This document shows, piece after piece, positions 5,710 to 6,196 of a stretch of 6,196 bases of DNA; within the stretch, counting starts at the first letter, position 1, and the number at the start of each line of letters is the position of its first letter. The position numbers and the translations under genes were made by a program. The stretch comes from JAVVFH01 sp032250585 (GTDB taxonomy: Bacteria; Pseudomonadota; Gammaproteobacteria; Xanthomonadales; SZUA-36): NCBI GenBank assembly GCA_032250585.1, contig JAVVFH010000212.1, positions 1 to 6,196 on the forward strand, read 5' to 3'. The notes below the pieces were generated by a model, which worked only from the letters and a program-made list of their open reading frames with translations, searched no databases and had not been told where the DNA came from.

Positions 5710-6196
5710 ATGATCGATCGCGGGACCAGGGACAGGGTCGTCAAGGTTCATAACCTGCAAGCGTATTTTCATGACTCCATCAATGACGTTGTCGCCCGAC
5801 AACGTGTCGAAATCGACCCTCACGCCGCGCACTACGTCGTCAACCTCCTGACGATTTTCTCGCGCTCGAACGAGTTGTACGAAGAGCACGCCGAGCACTA
5901 CGGCCTGAGGCCGCTGGCCCTGATGCTGGCCGAAGCGGCGAACGCCGACCGGCTCGATCAGCGCAGTTACCTGTTGCAGCGCATCGGCGACGTGGCCCTG
6001 TTTATGGCCGGCTTCTTCGCCGACGGGCTCGCCGGCAAGGCGGTGGATGTCGACTACTATATCTACATGGGCGGAAACGCCTACGACTCGCTCTCGGAAG
6101 AGATCCGCGGCACCTTCCGCGGCCGCGCGTTCGCGCCGGTTTACAAGGAGCTGGCGGCCAAGTTCCAGATACTGGTGGATGTGCTCAACGAAGTGG
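5710..6196 (+). CDS. Conserved-looking protein of unknown function (5' part; 3' end outside window)
   Basis: The frame is open from the ATG at 5710 to the window edge (162 complete codons), with a ribosome site and the GC-ending codon bias expected of a real gene. The product looks soluble and mostly helical. It begins MIDRGTRDRVVKVHNLQAYF and contains HYVVNLLTIFSRSNELYEEH (42-61), GLRPLALMLAEAA, a segment QRIGDVALFMAGFFADGL, and VDVDYYIYMGGNAYDSL, ending here with ELAAKFQILVDVLNEV. I recall similar uncharacterised proteins of gammaproteobacteria sharing the HYVVNLL, IGDVALF and DVDYYIxMGGNAY motifs, but I cannot name a family or function. There is no signal peptide; the hydrophobic run near 95-105 is too short and mixed to be a clear membrane helix. 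No operon partner is visible. Confidence 0.82.
   Translation, partial: MIDRGTRDRVVKVHNLQAYFHDSINDVVARQRVEIDPHAAHYVVNLLTIFSRSNELYEEHAEHYGLRPLALMLAEAANADRLDQRSYLLQRIGDVALFMAGFFADGLAGKAVDVDYYIYMGGNAYDSLSEEIRGTFRGRAFAPVYKELAAKFQILVDVLNEV

Overview
The window looks like chromosomal core or near-core sequence from a GC-rich proteobacterium, most likely a gammaproteobacterium. Three things point there: a strong preference for G or C at third codon positions, a DUF4156-type lipoprotein, and a gene cluster ordered like the enterobacterial yqjD-yqjE-yqjK genes. I could not settle the genus by reading. I see no rRNA, tRNA, CRISPR array, prophage or intact insertion sequence.

Layout. Positions 2-709 (+) are the 3' part of a fused gene: the end of a cysteine-synthase/CBS-like PLP enzyme joined to a glutaredoxin domain. 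A non-coding stretch of about 290 bp follows, with a 25-bp tandem repeat and a weak hairpin. A YihY/BrkB-type inner-membrane protein lies at 1000-1989 (-), convergent with the fusion gene and divergent from a small DUF4156-type lipoprotein at 2146-2469 (+). After a mostly non-coding 272-bp gap, the minus strand carries an apparent four-gene block, read from right to left: a DUF883/YqjD-ElaB-like tail-anchored protein (4984-5250), a YqjE-like holin-superfamily membrane protein (4517-4969), a small YqjK-position protein (4155-4520) and a CPA1-type Na+/H+ antiporter (2742-4058). A 459-bp divergent intergenic region then leads to the 5' part of a conserved-looking gene of unknown function, starting at 5710 (+) and running off the window.

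Taken together, most genes concern the envelope: two polytopic membrane proteins, one lipoprotein and three small membrane-associated proteins. The partial enzyme at the left edge belongs to sulfur/thiol metabolism. The minus-strand block is compact at its front: there is a 14-nt gap between the first two genes and a 4-nt GTGA overlap between the second and third, so it is probably an operon. The antiporter, 96 nt further on, may or may not share the transcript.

The most unusual signal is a near-perfect 19/20-bp hairpin with a 4-nt loop followed directly by five T residues on the minus strand. It lies inside the first 33 codons of the yqjE-like gene and has the form of an intrinsic terminator or attenuator. 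I found no convincing new multi-gene system. The remaining observations are modest.
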